Source: Mesorhizobium sp. (GTDB lineage Bacteria; Pseudomonadota; Alphaproteobacteria; Rhizobiales; Rhizobiaceae). Taken from it: 64,000 nt of DNA. How positions within the stretch are numbered: the first letter of the stretch is position 1; each line of letters begins with the position of its first letter. The position numbers were made by a program, and so were the translations under genes. The stretch is taken from the NCBI RefSeq assembly GCF_017306545.1, contig NZ_JAFKID010000018.1, positions 62,001 to 126,000 of the forward strand. The letters run 5' to 3'. Shown here piece after piece: positions 9,287-18,497 of the stretch. Under the pieces are notes generated by a model. The model was not told the origin of the DNA, did no database searches, and was given only the letters and a program-made list of their open reading frames with translations.

Positions 9287-9326
9287 GTTCGCGCCGTATC
9301 TCCCCTTGAGGCTCTGTGAAGAAAAC

Positions 9327-9941
9327 CTACCCCTTCACACTCGCCCCGATCAGCAAATCCGCATTCCGCGCCACCGCCTTCGACGGCCCGCCGGGGCCGA
9401 AGAGTTGCGCTGAAATGTAGGCGCCTTCGATCAAAAGCAGCAGTCCATCGCCCAGCACGTCGGGGTCGCGCGCGCCCATCTCGGCTGCCATGGCGCGCAG
9501 GCGCCGGCGCAGTTCCTTCTTGTTGTCCTCGCTGACGGTGCGGGCGGGATGGCCTTCTTGCGGGTATTCGACCGCCGCGTTGGTCATGCCGCAGCCGCGA
9601 TATCTCTTCTTCTGCGAGCGTTGTCCGACGCCTTCGAGGAAATCGACGATCTGGCGGCGCGCGTCGCCGGGATACCGTTTCACGGATTCGTCGAAGCGCG
9701 CCCAGAAATCGAGGTCGTACTGGCGTAGATAGGAAGCCGCCAACTCGTCCTTGGATGAAAAGGATCGATAGAGGCTGGGTTTCGTCACGCCGGCCTTGCG
9801 GACGATCTCGTCGACGCCGATGGCGCGGATGCCTTCGCGGTAGAACAGGTCTCGCGCCACGCCGAGGATCTTTTCGGCGGCCTTCGGAGCGGCCACATGC
9901 GTCTCGCTGATCTTTGCATCAATATTTTTGTCAGCAGACAT
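9327..9941 (-). CDS. TetR/AcrR family repressor
   Basis: A 204-residue TetR-family regulator. The N-terminal helix-turn-helix is clear (ILGVARDLFYREGIRAIGVDEIVRKAGVTKPSLYRSF, about residues 24-60); the C-terminal ligand-binding part is divergent as usual. It is transcribed away from an MFS transporter gene, and the 77-bp gap between their starts is largely filled by an 18-bp perfect inverted repeat (9961-10019). The simple reading is that this protein binds there and represses both its own gene and the transporter until an unknown ligand is present. Confidence 0.92.
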   Translation of the reverse strand: MSADKNIDAKISETHVAAPKAAEKILGVARDLFYREGIRAIGVDEIVRKAGVTKPSLYRSFSSKDELAASYLRQYDLDFWARFDESVKRYPGDARRQIVDFLEGVGQRSQKKRYRGCGMTNAAVEYPQEGHPARTVSEDNKKELRRRLRAMAAEMGARDPDVLGDGLLLLIEGAYISAQLFGPGGPSKAVARNADLLIGASVKG

Positions 9942-9960
9942 TCCACCGCTCGCTTGACAA

Positions 9961-10019
9961 TGTTACTGACCGGTACGTATGTCATGCGGCCAGAGATTGC
10001 AACGTACCGGTCAGTAACA
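9961..10019. promoter_or_regulatory. Inverted-repeat operator between tetR and MFS gene
   Basis: TGTTACTGACCGGTACGT at 9961-9978 is repeated as an exact reverse complement at 10002-10019, with 23 bp between. Each arm itself holds a smaller near-palindrome around ACCGGT, the size of one TetR-dimer site, so the arrangement suggests two operators. The right arm ends on the A of the transporter's ATG, so bound repressor would cover the transporter's start; the left arm lies about 20 bp upstream of the repressor's own start. Confidence 0.8.
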
Positions 10020-11323
10020 TGAACAGCGGCATTGCTCAATCCGGGGCTCAGTCCCGTCCCTTCGGCCAGCGCTACGCCTTCGTCGTGGTCGGCGTCATCT
10101 TCGTCAGCCTTTTGATCGCGGCGGGCCTGCGCTCGGCGCCGGCCGTCATGATGGTGCCGCTGGAGGAAAGCCTCGGCTGGCGCCGCGACGTCATCTCCTT
10201 CGGCGCCGCCACCGGCATCTTCCTCTACGGCCTCGCCGGTCCCTTCGCCGCCGCACTGATGGAGCGCATCGGCCTGCGCCGCACGCTGATCGGCGCCTTC
10301 GTGCTGATGTCGGGCTCGACCGCGCTGTCGCTGTTCATGACGGAGGCCTGGCAGTTCGTCGTCACCTGGGGCGTCTTTTCCGGCATCGGCTCCGGCGCGG
10401 TGGCGACCGTTCTCGGCGCAACGATCGTCAACCGCTGGTTCAAGACCAATCGCGGCCTCGTCATGGGCCTGATGTCGGCCTCCAGCGCCACCGGCCTGCT
10501 GGTCTTCCTGCCGCTGCTCGCATCGCTGGCTCAGTCCGGCGGCTGGCGCCCGGTGGCGCTCGCCGTCTCCATCGCCACGGCCTGCCTGATCCCCCTGGTG
10601 TTCCTGCTGGTGCCGGAGCGGCCGTCCGCCATCGGCACTGTGCGCTTCGGCGCCGAGGCCGACGACGTACCGCCGGTGTCGCCGGCCTCTGAGGGCAATT
10701 TCATCGCCCATACACTGGGCACGCTGAAGCGGGCGGCCGGCACGCGGGTGTTCTGGTACCTGTTCGCAACCTTCTTCATCTGCGGTTTCACCACCAACGG
10801 GCTGGTCGGCACGCACCTGATCGCCTTTTGCAGCGACCAGGGCATCGGCGAGGTCCAGGCCGCCGGCCTGCTGTCGCTGATGGGTATCTTCGACCTGATC
10901 GGCACCACCTTCTCCGGCTGGCTGACCGACCGCTTCGACCCGCGCAAGCTGCTCGGCGTCTATTATTCGATCCGTGGCCTTGCGCTCATCTACCTGCCGT
11001 TTTCCGGCTTCTCCGGTACGGCGCTGGTCGTCTTCGCCGTCTTCTACGGGCTGGACTGGATCGCCACCGTGCCGCCGACGCTACGGCTGACCAACGAAGC
11101 CTTCGGCGACCGCAGCGGGCCGATCGTCTTCGGCTGGATCGTCGCCGGCCATCAGGTGGGTGCTGCGGCAGCGGCCTATTTCGGCGGCGTCATGCGCGAA
11201 TTGCAGGGCAACTACGATCTCGCCTTCCAACTCGCCGGCATGACGGGCATCATCGCCGCCTGCCTGGCGCTGCTCATCAACACCAGCCGCCCGAGTTTCG
11301 ACCCCGAGCCGCAGGCGGCCTGA
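10019..11323 (+). CDS. MFS transporter under TetR control
   Basis: A 434-residue major facilitator superfamily carrier with about twelve hydrophobic spans; the N-terminal SAPAVMMVPLEESLGWRRDVISF and the WLTDRFDPRKLLGVYY loop between the two halves resemble the oxalate/formate or monocarboxylate-type MFS group. Substrate unknown. The ATG at 10019 lies at the very end of the operator arm and has no Shine-Dalgarno sequence, which suggests a leaderless or nearly leaderless message. It is convergent with the UMF1-type MFS gene. Confidence 0.9.
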   Translation: MNSGIAQSGAQSRPFGQRYAFVVVGVIFVSLLIAAGLRSAPAVMMVPLEESLGWRRDVISFGAATGIFLYGLAGPFAAALMERIGLRRTLIGAFVLMSGSTALSLFMTEAWQFVVTWGVFSGIGSGAVATVLGATIVNRWFKTNRGLVMGLMSASSATGLLVFLPLLASLAQSGGWRPVALAVSIATACLIPLVFLLVPERPSAIGTVRFGAEADDVPPVSPASEGNFIAHTLGTLKRAAGTRVFWYLFATFFICGFTTNGLVGTHLIAFCSDQGIGEVQAAGLLSLMGIFDLIGTTFSGWLTDRFDPRKLLGVYYSIRGLALIYLPFSGFSGTALVVFAVFYGLDWIATVPPTLRLTNEAFGDRSGPIVFGWIVAGHQVGAAAAAYFGGVMRELQGNYDLAFQLAGMTGIIAACLALLINTSRPSFDPEPQAA

Positions 11324-11337
11324 GGGCACGGCGTGCG

Positions 11338-12714
11338 TCAGCCTCTTTGCCGGTCCGCCGGATAGGGCGTGCCGACCAAAATCCACAGGCCGGCGCCGAG
11401 GAACAGGATGATGACGGCCATGCCGAGGCGCGGCGAGCCGGAGAGCGCGGTGACGGTGGCGACGAGGAAGGGCGCTGCGAAGGAAGTGGCGCGGCCGGCC
11501 AGCGCATAGATGCCGAAGTAGCGGCCGGATTCCTCCGGCGTCACCGAGCGCGCCATGTAGGAGCGCGACGAAGCTTGCACAGGGCCGAAGGCGACGCCGA
11601 TCAAAAGGCCGTAGACGATGTAGGCCTTTTCCGCCGCCGTGCCGAACAGGCCGCCGGAGCTGACGGTCGAGAATTCCAGCAGGCCGAACAGCGTGTAGCC
11701 CGGCCCGGTCGAGACGATGCCGACCGTGGCGACGGCGAGCAGGACGAGCGAGACGACGACCACCGCCTTGGAGCCCAGCCGGGTGTCGAGCCTCGCCGCA
11801 TACCAGCAGCCGAAGATCGCCACCACGTTGAGGATGATGCCGAAGATACCGATTTCGGTGATCGACCAGCCGAACATGGCGGCTGCGAAGGCGCCGCCGA
11901 GCGAGAGCAGCGCGTTGACGCCGTCCTGGTAGATCATGCGGGCGACGAGGAAGCGGAAGATGCCGGCGCGCTTGCGAACTTCGCCCAGCGTCACCTTCAG
12001 TTCCGCCAGCCCTTCGCGCACCGCCGGGCCGACAGGCATTCCCTTCGCCGCATCGGGCGTCCAGAAGAACATCGGCAGGATGAAGACGAAGTACCAGAGC
12101 GCCGCCAGCGGGCCGGTGGCGCGTGCGTCCTCACCCTGTGCGGGGTCGAGGCCGAACAGCGGCGTCGCCCCGATGATGGTCTTGCCGGTCTGCGACGAGC
12201 CGGCGAGCAGGGCGACCACGAAGATCAGCGCGATCATGCCGCCGAGATAGCCGAGCCCCCAGGCGACGTTGGAGATGCGGCCGATCTCCGCCTTCGGCAC
12301 CAGCCTGGGCATCATCGAATCGTTGAAGACGGTGGAAAATTCCGCCGCCACCGAGGCCAGCGAGAAGGCGAGCACGACGAACCACAGGTTCGAACCGGGC
12401 GCGGCGAACCACAGCGTACAGAGCGAGGCGATTTTTATGGCGGCGAAGAAGGCGATCCACGGTTTTCTCGGGCCGGTCTGGTCGGCGATCGAGCCCAGCA
12501 CCGGCGACAGGATGGCGATGACGAAGCCTGCCGCCGCCAGCCCGTAGCCCCACACGGCCTGACCCACCGCCGGATCGCTGGTGAGGCGCGAGACGAAATA
12601 CGGGCCGAAGATGAAGGTGGTGACGACGGTAAAGAAGGGCTGCGCCGCCCAGTCGAAGAACATCCACCCCCAGATGCCGCGTCCGGACGCGCGCTGAACG
12701 GTCGTGTCGGCCAT
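11338..12714 (-). CDS. UMF1-family MFS transporter (Atg22-like)
   Basis: A 458-residue MFS protein of the UMF1/Atg22 type. The N-terminus GWMFFDWAAQPFFTVVTTFIFGPYF is the family's recognisable FDWA signature, followed by about twelve hydrophobic segments. Eukaryotic Atg22 exports amino acids from vacuoles; bacterial members have no settled substrate. The start at 12714 is chosen for the GGAGGGAG just upstream. Its 3' end converges on the other MFS gene, and its 5' side faces a large gene-free repeat mosaic. Confidence 0.88.
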   Translation of the reverse strand: MADTTVQRASGRGIWGWMFFDWAAQPFFTVVTTFIFGPYFVSRLTSDPAVGQAVWGYGLAAAGFVIAILSPVLGSIADQTGPRKPWIAFFAAIKIASLCTLWFAAPGSNLWFVVLAFSLASVAAEFSTVFNDSMMPRLVPKAEIGRISNVAWGLGYLGGMIALIFVVALLAGSSQTGKTIIGATPLFGLDPAQGEDARATGPLAALWYFVFILPMFFWTPDAAKGMPVGPAVREGLAELKVTLGEVRKRAGIFRFLVARMIYQDGVNALLSLGGAFAAAMFGWSITEIGIFGIILNVVAIFGCWYAARLDTRLGSKAVVVVSLVLLAVATVGIVSTGPGYTLFGLLEFSTVSSGGLFGTAAEKAYIVYGLLIGVAFGPVQASSRSYMARSVTPEESGRYFGIYALAGRATSFAAPFLVATVTALSGSPRLGMAVIILFLGAGLWILVGTPYPADRQRG

Positions 12715-13080
12715 GCTCCCTCCGGCCGCGCCCCGTTGCGGCGGTGCCATGTCTGCATGTTTTCGGGGACGGTGCAAAGGGGTGGCTTTCGCGATCGAGG
12801 GGATCGTTGGGTGCGAATTTCGCCGCCGCCACGCTGCCTTTCGGCCCTGGCTATTGTCAAAGAGCTGACCCCGATTGCTGAGGTCGGGAAGACGGCGGCC
12901 TTCGGAGCGCTGCCGAATTTCATAAAACTGCGATCCGAAGACCGCCGTCCGGCGATTTCCGTTCCCGTCCGTTCCGCTTCACCGCAGCTCACGATGGCGG
13001 CATTGGCGCCGCCACCGGCCGATGGCTTGCAGCGCTCGTCCAGCGCACACGGGCCGTAATACCCGTAGGGGGTGAAGAGC

Positions 13081-13121
13081 GGTCCGCGCAGCGGACGAAA
13101 AGCCAATTGCTTGGCTTTTCG
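13081..13121. repeat. Double palindrome, AAAAGCC/GGCTTTT family
   Basis: GGTCCGC-GCA-GCGGAC (13081-13096) is followed directly by CGAAAAGCCAA-TTGC-TTGGCTTTTCG (13096-13121). Related double palindromes occur at 27977-28019 and 62107-62146, and a degenerate one at 3442-3480, so this is a dispersed family rather than a single terminator. It lies in the non-coding mosaic upstream of the UMF1-type gene. Confidence 0.8.
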
Positions 13122-13185
13122 AGTGATGAACGCCCGGCAGGGCCCTTGGACGGCCCTTCGCTACGGCTCAGGGCGTTCGGCGCCT

Positions 13186-13210
13186 ATCATGATGCCACTG
13201 GCATCATGAT
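13186..13210. repeat. Perfect palindrome ATCATGATGCC/GGCATCATGAT
   Basis: Eleven-base perfect arms around a 3-base loop (ACT at 13197-13199). The right side is followed by TTTTCTC, so on the plus strand it looks like a hairpin with a weak T-run. No gene reads into it closely, which argues for a dispersed repeat unit rather than a working terminator. Confidence 0.6.
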
Positions 13211-13417
13211 TTTCTCGCTGTGCTCGAAACCGGCTTCTCACCCTCCCCGGGCAGTTGCTTACGTTGAGCAGCCACCGGAGGCGCCGGCTCCCCGCCACGC
13301 AATCACCGTCATGACCGGTGTTCCCGCGCGGGAAGCTGGCGGTGAGTATGAGGCGGGTTCGGGAGAGGGGGATAAGTTTTGGGACAAAATCTTTCTCAGG
13401 TCGCACTTTGTCCAGCA

Positions 13418-13460
13418 CCCCTCATCCGTCTCGGCGCGCAGCGCCGAGACGGATGAGGGG
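13418..13460. repeat. 20-bp-arm perfect palindrome
   Basis: CCCCTCATCCGTCTCGGCGC at 13418-13437 is exactly mirrored at 13441-13460 around the loop GCA. The flanks (TTTGTCCAGCA and GTTGGACGAA) extend the pairing imperfectly to about 13405-13472, so the RNA could form a hairpin of more than 30 pairs. It lies about 100 bp beyond the stop of the glutamate dehydrogenase gene and could act as its terminator, although no T-run is present. Confidence 0.7.
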
Positions 13461-13559
13461 GTTGGACGAAGCGCCATCGATCCCCTGTTCGAGAGCCGTG
13501 CCTCGGATCACCACGCTCCGCCCTTACCTGCCTGCCGTGAACGGGGAGAGGAAAACCGA

Positions 13560-16500
13560 TCACGCACCGGTCAGGTCGTTCATCAGCCCAGCCGCCACCG
13601 ACAGGCGCGAGACGGTGAGGTCGCCGCCTTCGGTCAGGGCTTGCAGGCGTCCGCGGATGCGGGCGACGCGCTCGCCGCCGGTTTCCAGCCAGGCGGCGAC
13701 GGGATCGGCGGCCTTGCCGTGCGCCGTCAGCGCCGCCACCGCGATGCCGCGCCGCGCCGAGCCGATGGTGTCGGCGGCGCGTGCCAGCGCCAACTGGTCG
13801 TAGTAGTCCGACGCCGGGATCGTGCCCACGGCCTCCTCGATGCGTGGGATGCGAAAGGCCTCGCCGGCGGCGAAGAAGGCTTTCGCAGCCGCCGCGATAT
13901 CGGTGCCGGCGAGCCGCGCGGTCGCCGCGATGTCGGGGATTAGCGCGGCCGGTTCGCACAGCGCCAGCCGCTCGGCCAGCTTCTCCGGGGCGCCGGCGGC
14001 GGCAAGCTCCAGCCGGTGCTCGTCGAGACGCTGGCGCGAATAGGCCGGCAGCAGCGAGGCGAGCTTCGGCTCCAGCGCTTTACGCGCTTCCTGCAACGTG
14101 GCGATGCGCTCCGACAGAGGTGCCGAGCCCGTCTCGTTCTTCAGATACCAGCCGGCTGTGACGAAGATAAGCCGGCTTACTTTCTGATAGAGGTCGAGCT
14201 GGATCTGGCCGTCGATGCGGTTGTCGAGCGCGTTTATTTCGGCATAGAGCGACGGCAGCGCGAAGCCTTCGCGGATGACGGCGAAGATGCGCACCACGTC
14301 GGCGGCGCTGCGCCCCGTCGATTCCATCAGCCGGTTGACGAAGGACGGGCCGCCGCGATTGACCAGATCGTTGGCGACGACGCGGGCGATGATCTCGCGC
14401 CGCAGCCGGTGGCCGTGGATCTCGGCGGAATATTTCTTCGCCATGCGGTCGGGGAAGTAGCCCATCAGGTCGCTGTCGAACTGCGGATCGTCCGGCACGT
14501 CGGAGGCGACGATGTCGGAGAACAGCACGATCTTGGCATAGGCGAGCAGCACGCCGAGTTCCGGACGCGTCAGCGGTTCGCCGCGCGCCTCGCGCTCGGC
14601 GAGCGCGGCTGGCGAGGGCAGATTTTCGACCGTGCGGTCGAGCAGGCCGCGCACCTCGAGCGCCGCCATGAAGCGGCCCTGATGGGCGATGTCGGCCAGC
14701 CCGCGCTTGCGCGCCAGCGACAACGCCAGCGTCTGCTCGTAGTTGTTGGCGAGCACGAGGCCGCTCACCTCGCCGGTCATCTCGGCCAACAGCTTGTTGC
14801 GGGCGGGACGCGCCAGCGAGCCGGCGCGCATGGCGGCCGCCAGCGCGATCTTGATGTTGACCTCGACGTCGGAGCAGTTGACGCCGCCGGAATTGTCGAT
14901 GGCGTCGGAGTTGTTGCGGCCGCCGTTGAGAGCGAACTCGATGCGGCCGCGCTGGGTGACGCCGAGATTGGCGCCTTCGCCGATGACCTTGGCCCGTATG
15001 TCTGCGGCGTTGACGCGGATGGCGTCGTTGGCGCGGTCGCCGACCTCCTGGCTGGTCTCGCTCGTGCCCTTCACATAGGTGCCGATGCCACCGAACCACA
15101 GGAGATCGACCGGCGCCTTGAGGATGGCGGTCATGATTTCGGCCGGCGTCGCCACCGTCTTGGCGATGCCGATGGCGGACGCCGCCTGCGGCGTCAGCGT
15201 GATCGACTTCTGCGCCCGCGAGACGATCATGCCGCCGGCCGACAGCAGCGCCTTGTCGTAGTCCTGCCAGCTCGAGCGCGGCAGTGAAAACAGCCGCTTG
15301 CGCTCGGCCATCGACGGAGCCGGATCGGGCTCGGGGTCGATGAAGATGTCGCGATGGTCGAAGGCGGCGACCAGCCTCGTCTGGTCCGACAGCATCATGC
15401 CGTTGCCGAACACGTCGCCGGACATGTCGCCGACACCGACGGTGGTGAACGGCGTCGTCTGGATGTCGCGGTTCATCTCGCGGAAGTGGCGCTTGACGGC
15501 CTCCCACGCGCCCTTGGCGGTGATGCCCATGCCCTTGTGGTCGTAGCCGGCCGAGCCGCCGGAGGCGAAGGCGTCGTCCAGCCAGAAATCGTGCTTCTGC
15601 GAGATCGCGTTGGCGGTGTCGGAGAAGGTCGCCGTGCCCTTGTCGGCGGCGACGACGAAATAGGGATCGTCGGGGTCGCGCCGCACCACGCCCTCGGGCG
15701 GAATGATGCCGTCGAGGCCGATGTTGTCGGTGATCGACAACAGGCTGGAGACGAAATTGACGTAAGCCGCGCGGCCGGCCTCGAAGACCGCGTCGCGGCT
15801 GCCGCCGGCGGGCAGTTGCTTGGGGTAGAAGCCGCCCTTGGCGCCGACCGGCACGATGACGGCGTTCTTGACCTGCTGGGCTTTGACCAGGCCGAGCACC
15901 TCGGTGCGGTAGTCCTGCGCCCGGTCCGACCAGCGAAGGCCGCCGCGCGCCACCGGGCCGAAGCGCAGGTGCACGCCCTCGACCTCGGAGCCGTAGACGA
16001 AAATCTCGCGCCATGGCCGGGGCTCGGGCAGGCCCTCGACGGCGCGCGAATCGAGCTTGATCGCCAGCGACTGGCCGCGCTCCTGTTTGCCGTCGACGAA
16101 ATGGTTGGTGCGCAGCGAGGATTCGATCAGGTTGAGGTAGCGGCGGATGATGGTGTCGTCGTCGATGTTGGGAACGTCCTCCAGCGCGTCCTTGATCTTG
16201 GCCTTGAGGTGCTTGGCGGTGACGACGCCTTCGCCTTCGGCGTCCGGGCCAAGCCGGGCGACGAACAGCGCGTGCAGGCCGCGCGCGATGTCGGGGTAGC
16301 GGTTGAGGGCGGCGGCGATGAACTCCTGCCCCTGCGGGATGCCGGCCTGTTGCAGGTAGCGGCCGTAGGCGCGCAGGACGAGGATTTCGTTCGACCACAG
16401 GCCGGCGGTCTGGGCGAGCCTGTTGTAGCCGTCATTGTCGGCGTCGCCGCGCCAGACGGCGAGGAAGGCGTCGTCGAACAGGGCGCCGTCGTCGGCAAGG

Positions 16501-18353
16501 TCGATCGGCTTACCGTCGGCGCTCTCCAGTTCCATGTCGTGGATGAAGACTTTTTCGTCGCCGTTCTCGCCGATCTCGAACGTACGTTCGGAGATGACAC
16601 GGAACCCGATGTTCTCCAGCACCGGGACCCGCCGCGACAGCGCCACCGGCGCGCCGTGGTGATAGATCTTCAGCGAAGCCTGTTCCGCCGTCTGGCCGGT
16701 GTCGCGATAATAGTCGATGGCGATCGGGTTGGCGGCGTCGATGCCGACGATGCGGCCGGCGTCCACCAGCGCCTGCGCGGCGGTGAAGCTGTCGCGATAG
16801 CTTTCGGGGAAGCGTGCGGCCACGCCGCGCAGGGCCGTATCGGCGCCGCCGGTTTCGGCGGCTTCCGCCAGCGCGTCGTCCCAGGTGCGCACCATGTCGC
16901 GGATCGCCGCCTCGATGGCGGCCTGCTCGATCTTCGGCGTCTTGCCGCCGGAGCGGCCGATGATGAAGTGGACGCGGGCCAGGTTGCCTTCCGGGAAGGC
17001 TGGATAGTAAGCCGACAAACGACCCTGGTAAATCGTCTTGAGATAGGTGCCGATCTTTTCGCGCGCCACCGAATCGTAGCGGTCGCGCGGCACGAAGACG
17101 AGCACCGAGACGAAGCGGTCGAACTGGTCGACGCGCACCAGCGCACGCACGCGCGGCCGCTCCGACAAAGCGAGGATGGCCTCGGCGTGCTTCCTCAGGA
17201 TGGGCGTCGGCACCTGGAAAAGTTCGTCGCGCGGATAGCTCTCCAGCACGTTGATGAGCGCCTTGCCGGAATGGTCGTGCGGGTTGAAGCCCGACTTGGC
17301 GATGATCGTCTCGGCCTTGGAACGCAGGTAGGGGATTTTCATCACCGAGCGCGTGTAGGCGGTCGAGGTGAACAGGCCGACGATGCGCAACTCGCCCGAC
17401 AGCGTGCCCTTGGCGGTGTAGGTCTTGACGCCGATGTAATCGAGATAGATGCGCCGGTGGACGACCGACTTGGCGTTGGCCTTGGTGACGATGAGCGGCT
17501 CCGGCCCGTGCAGGAAGGCGCGGATCTCCGGCGTCGTCGTCACCGCCTCGGTGCCGCGCCGCAGAATCAGCACGTTGGGATCGGTGAGGATGCCGAGGCC
17601 GGGGCTGTCGTCCAGCTCCAGCTCGCCGCTCTTTTCGCCGCCCGTATATTTGAACTCGCGCATGCCGAGGAAGGTGAAGTTGTCGTCGCGCAGCCATTCG
17701 AGGAAAGCGATGGCTTCGGCGACGCTCTTCTTGTCGAGCGGCACCGGCGCATAGCGGAATTCGGAGATCGCCTGGTCGAGCCGCGCCAGCATCGGCTTCC
17801 AGTCGCGCGTGGCGGCGCGCGTCTGCGCCAGCGTCAGCTTCAGCCGCTCGGCGAGTGCGGCCGCCCGCTCGGCGCCGAGACGCGGAACATGCACATGCAC
17901 CACGCTCAGCCGGTCATGCGTGCCGTCCTCTTTCGTCGTGCCGCCGTCGCCAAGGATTTCCTCGACACCGGCCTTGCCGTGGCGGACGGCAAGCACCGGG
18001 TGCGTGACCAGCGCCGGCTCGCCGGCCGCTTCCGTGATTTCGCCGAGGATCGAATCGAAAAGGAAAGGCATGTTGTCGTTGACGACGGTGATCACCGTCA
18101 TCGGCCGGCCCTGCCGCGATATGCCCGAATCCGCGTCGATGGCGACGATGCTCTCGCCCTTGCGGTGACGGGCAACGGCGCGGCCGGCAAGCGCGGCCGC
18201 CATTTCGAGATCGGCGGCGTCATAGGCCGCGACATCTTCGGCCGGCGCGCGGCCGAGAAGATGCTCGGCCAGTCCGCCCGGTCCCGCGCCCGCCTTCGCT
18301 TTGGCTGTCCCAGCGGTTTTCTTCGGCTTGGCTGCGGATTTCAGGCTGGCCAT
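13560..18353 (-). CDS. gdhB: NAD-specific glutamate dehydrogenase, 180-kDa type
   Basis: At 1597 residues this is the very large NAD-dependent glutamate dehydrogenase, which oxidatively deaminates glutamate to 2-oxoglutarate and ammonia and mainly serves amino-acid catabolism. A long N-terminal regulatory region precedes the catalytic core; the core is marked by GPVARGGLRWSDRAQDYRTE, VPVGAKGGFYPK and, in the NAD-binding half, GEGANLGVTQRGRIEFALNG with NNSDAIDNSGGVNCSD. The C-terminal helical region is intact, with no frameshift. It is divergent from an AhpD-like gene across a 144-bp promoter region. The lysine-rich N-terminus (KPKKTAGTAKAKAG) is probably disordered. Confidence 0.96.
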   Translation of the reverse strand: MASLKSAAKPKKTAGTAKAKAGAGPGGLAEHLLGRAPAEDVAAYDAADLEMAAALAGRAVARHRKGESIVAIDADSGISRQGRPMTVITVVNDNMPFLFDSILGEITEAAGEPALVTHPVLAVRHGKAGVEEILGDGGTTKEDGTHDRLSVVHVHVPRLGAERAAALAERLKLTLAQTRAATRDWKPMLARLDQAISEFRYAPVPLDKKSVAEAIAFLEWLRDDNFTFLGMREFKYTGGEKSGELELDDSPGLGILTDPNVLILRRGTEAVTTTPEIRAFLHGPEPLIVTKANAKSVVHRRIYLDYIGVKTYTAKGTLSGELRIVGLFTSTAYTRSVMKIPYLRSKAETIIAKSGFNPHDHSGKALINVLESYPRDELFQVPTPILRKHAEAILALSERPRVRALVRVDQFDRFVSVLVFVPRDRYDSVAREKIGTYLKTIYQGRLSAYYPAFPEGNLARVHFIIGRSGGKTPKIEQAAIEAAIRDMVRTWDDALAEAAETGGADTALRGVAARFPESYRDSFTAAQALVDAGRIVGIDAANPIAIDYYRDTGQTAEQASLKIYHHGAPVALSRRVPVLENIGFRVISERTFEIGENGDEKVFIHDMELESADGKPIDLADDGALFDDAFLAVWRGDADNDGYNRLAQTAGLWSNEILVLRAYGRYLQQAGIPQGQEFIAAALNRYPDIARGLHALFVARLGPDAEGEGVVTAKHLKAKIKDALEDVPNIDDDTIIRRYLNLIESSLRTNHFVDGKQERGQSLAIKLDSRAVEGLPEPRPWREIFVYGSEVEGVHLRFGPVARGGLRWSDRAQDYRTEVLGLVKAQQVKNAVIVPVGAKGGFYPKQLPAGGSRDAVFEAGRAAYVNFVSSLLSITDNIGLDGIIPPEGVVRRDPDDPYFVVAADKGTATFSDTANAISQKHDFWLDDAFASGGSAGYDHKGMGITAKGAWEAVKRHFREMNRDIQTTPFTTVGVGDMSGDVFGNGMMLSDQTRLVAAFDHRDIFIDPEPDPAPSMAERKRLFSLPRSSWQDYDKALLSAGGMIVSRAQKSITLTPQAASAIGIAKTVATPAEIMTAILKAPVDLLWFGGIGTYVKGTSETSQEVGDRANDAIRVNAADIRAKVIGEGANLGVTQRGRIEFALNGGRNNSDAIDNSGGVNCSDVEVNIKIALAAAMRAGSLARPARNKLLAEMTGEVSGLVLANNYEQTLALSLARKRGLADIAHQGRFMAALEVRGLLDRTVENLPSPAALAEREARGEPLTRPELGVLLAYAKIVLFSDIVASDVPDDPQFDSDLMGYFPDRMAKKYSAEIHGHRLRREIIARVVANDLVNRGGPSFVNRLMESTGRSAADVVRIFAVIREGFALPSLYAEINALDNRIDGQIQLDLYQKVSRLIFVTAGWYLKNETGSAPLSERIATLQEARKALEPKLASLLPAYSRQRLDEHRLELAAAGAPEKLAERLALCEPAALIPDIAATARLAGTDIAAAAKAFFAAGEAFRIPRIEEAVGTIPASDYYDQLALARAADTIGSARRGIAVAALTAHGKAADPVAAWLETGGERVARIRGRLQALTEGGDLTVSRLSVAAGLMNDLTGA

Positions 18354-18497
18354 GGCGCAACATCCCTCCCCGTACGATGCTTTTGACGCATGGTAGCCAG
18401 ATGATCGGGAATTTGCGACCGTGGTTTGACTGCGACCGGAAAAAATAACGATTGAATTTCCGAGCGGTTAGCGAAGTGTCGCGCAAAGGAGAAAAAG

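Larger units (their letters stand above)
12715..13559. other. Gene-free region built of palindromes
   Basis: These 845 bp carry the promoter side of the UMF1-type gene and then a series of unrelated palindromes at 13081-13121, 13186-13210, 13418-13460 and a degenerate CGTGAACGGGGAGAG unit near 13536. Between about 12840 and 13075 I see no repeat that I can match elsewhere in the window. Open frames cross the region in both directions but have no ribosome-binding site, no recognisable domain and read through the palindromes. I see no tRNA or known structured RNA. Confidence 0.65.

Noticed and set aside
10828-13059. A 743-codon plus-strand frame across the two MFS genes
   Set aside because: It reads in the wrong frame through one MFS gene and antisense to the other; it has no domain content.
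12435-13106. A 223-codon minus-strand frame overlapping the start of the UMF1-type gene
   Set aside because: It overlaps the real gene in another frame and runs through palindromic repeats; no ribosome-binding site and no known domain. A short expressed peptide within 12840-13075 cannot be excluded.
15354-18386. A 1010-codon open frame on the plus strand opposite the glutamate dehydrogenase gene
   Set aside because: It is the antisense shadow of a GC-rich gene: composition is dominated by D, R, G, A and V, with no domain and no ribosome-binding site, while the opposite strand is a complete recognised enzyme.
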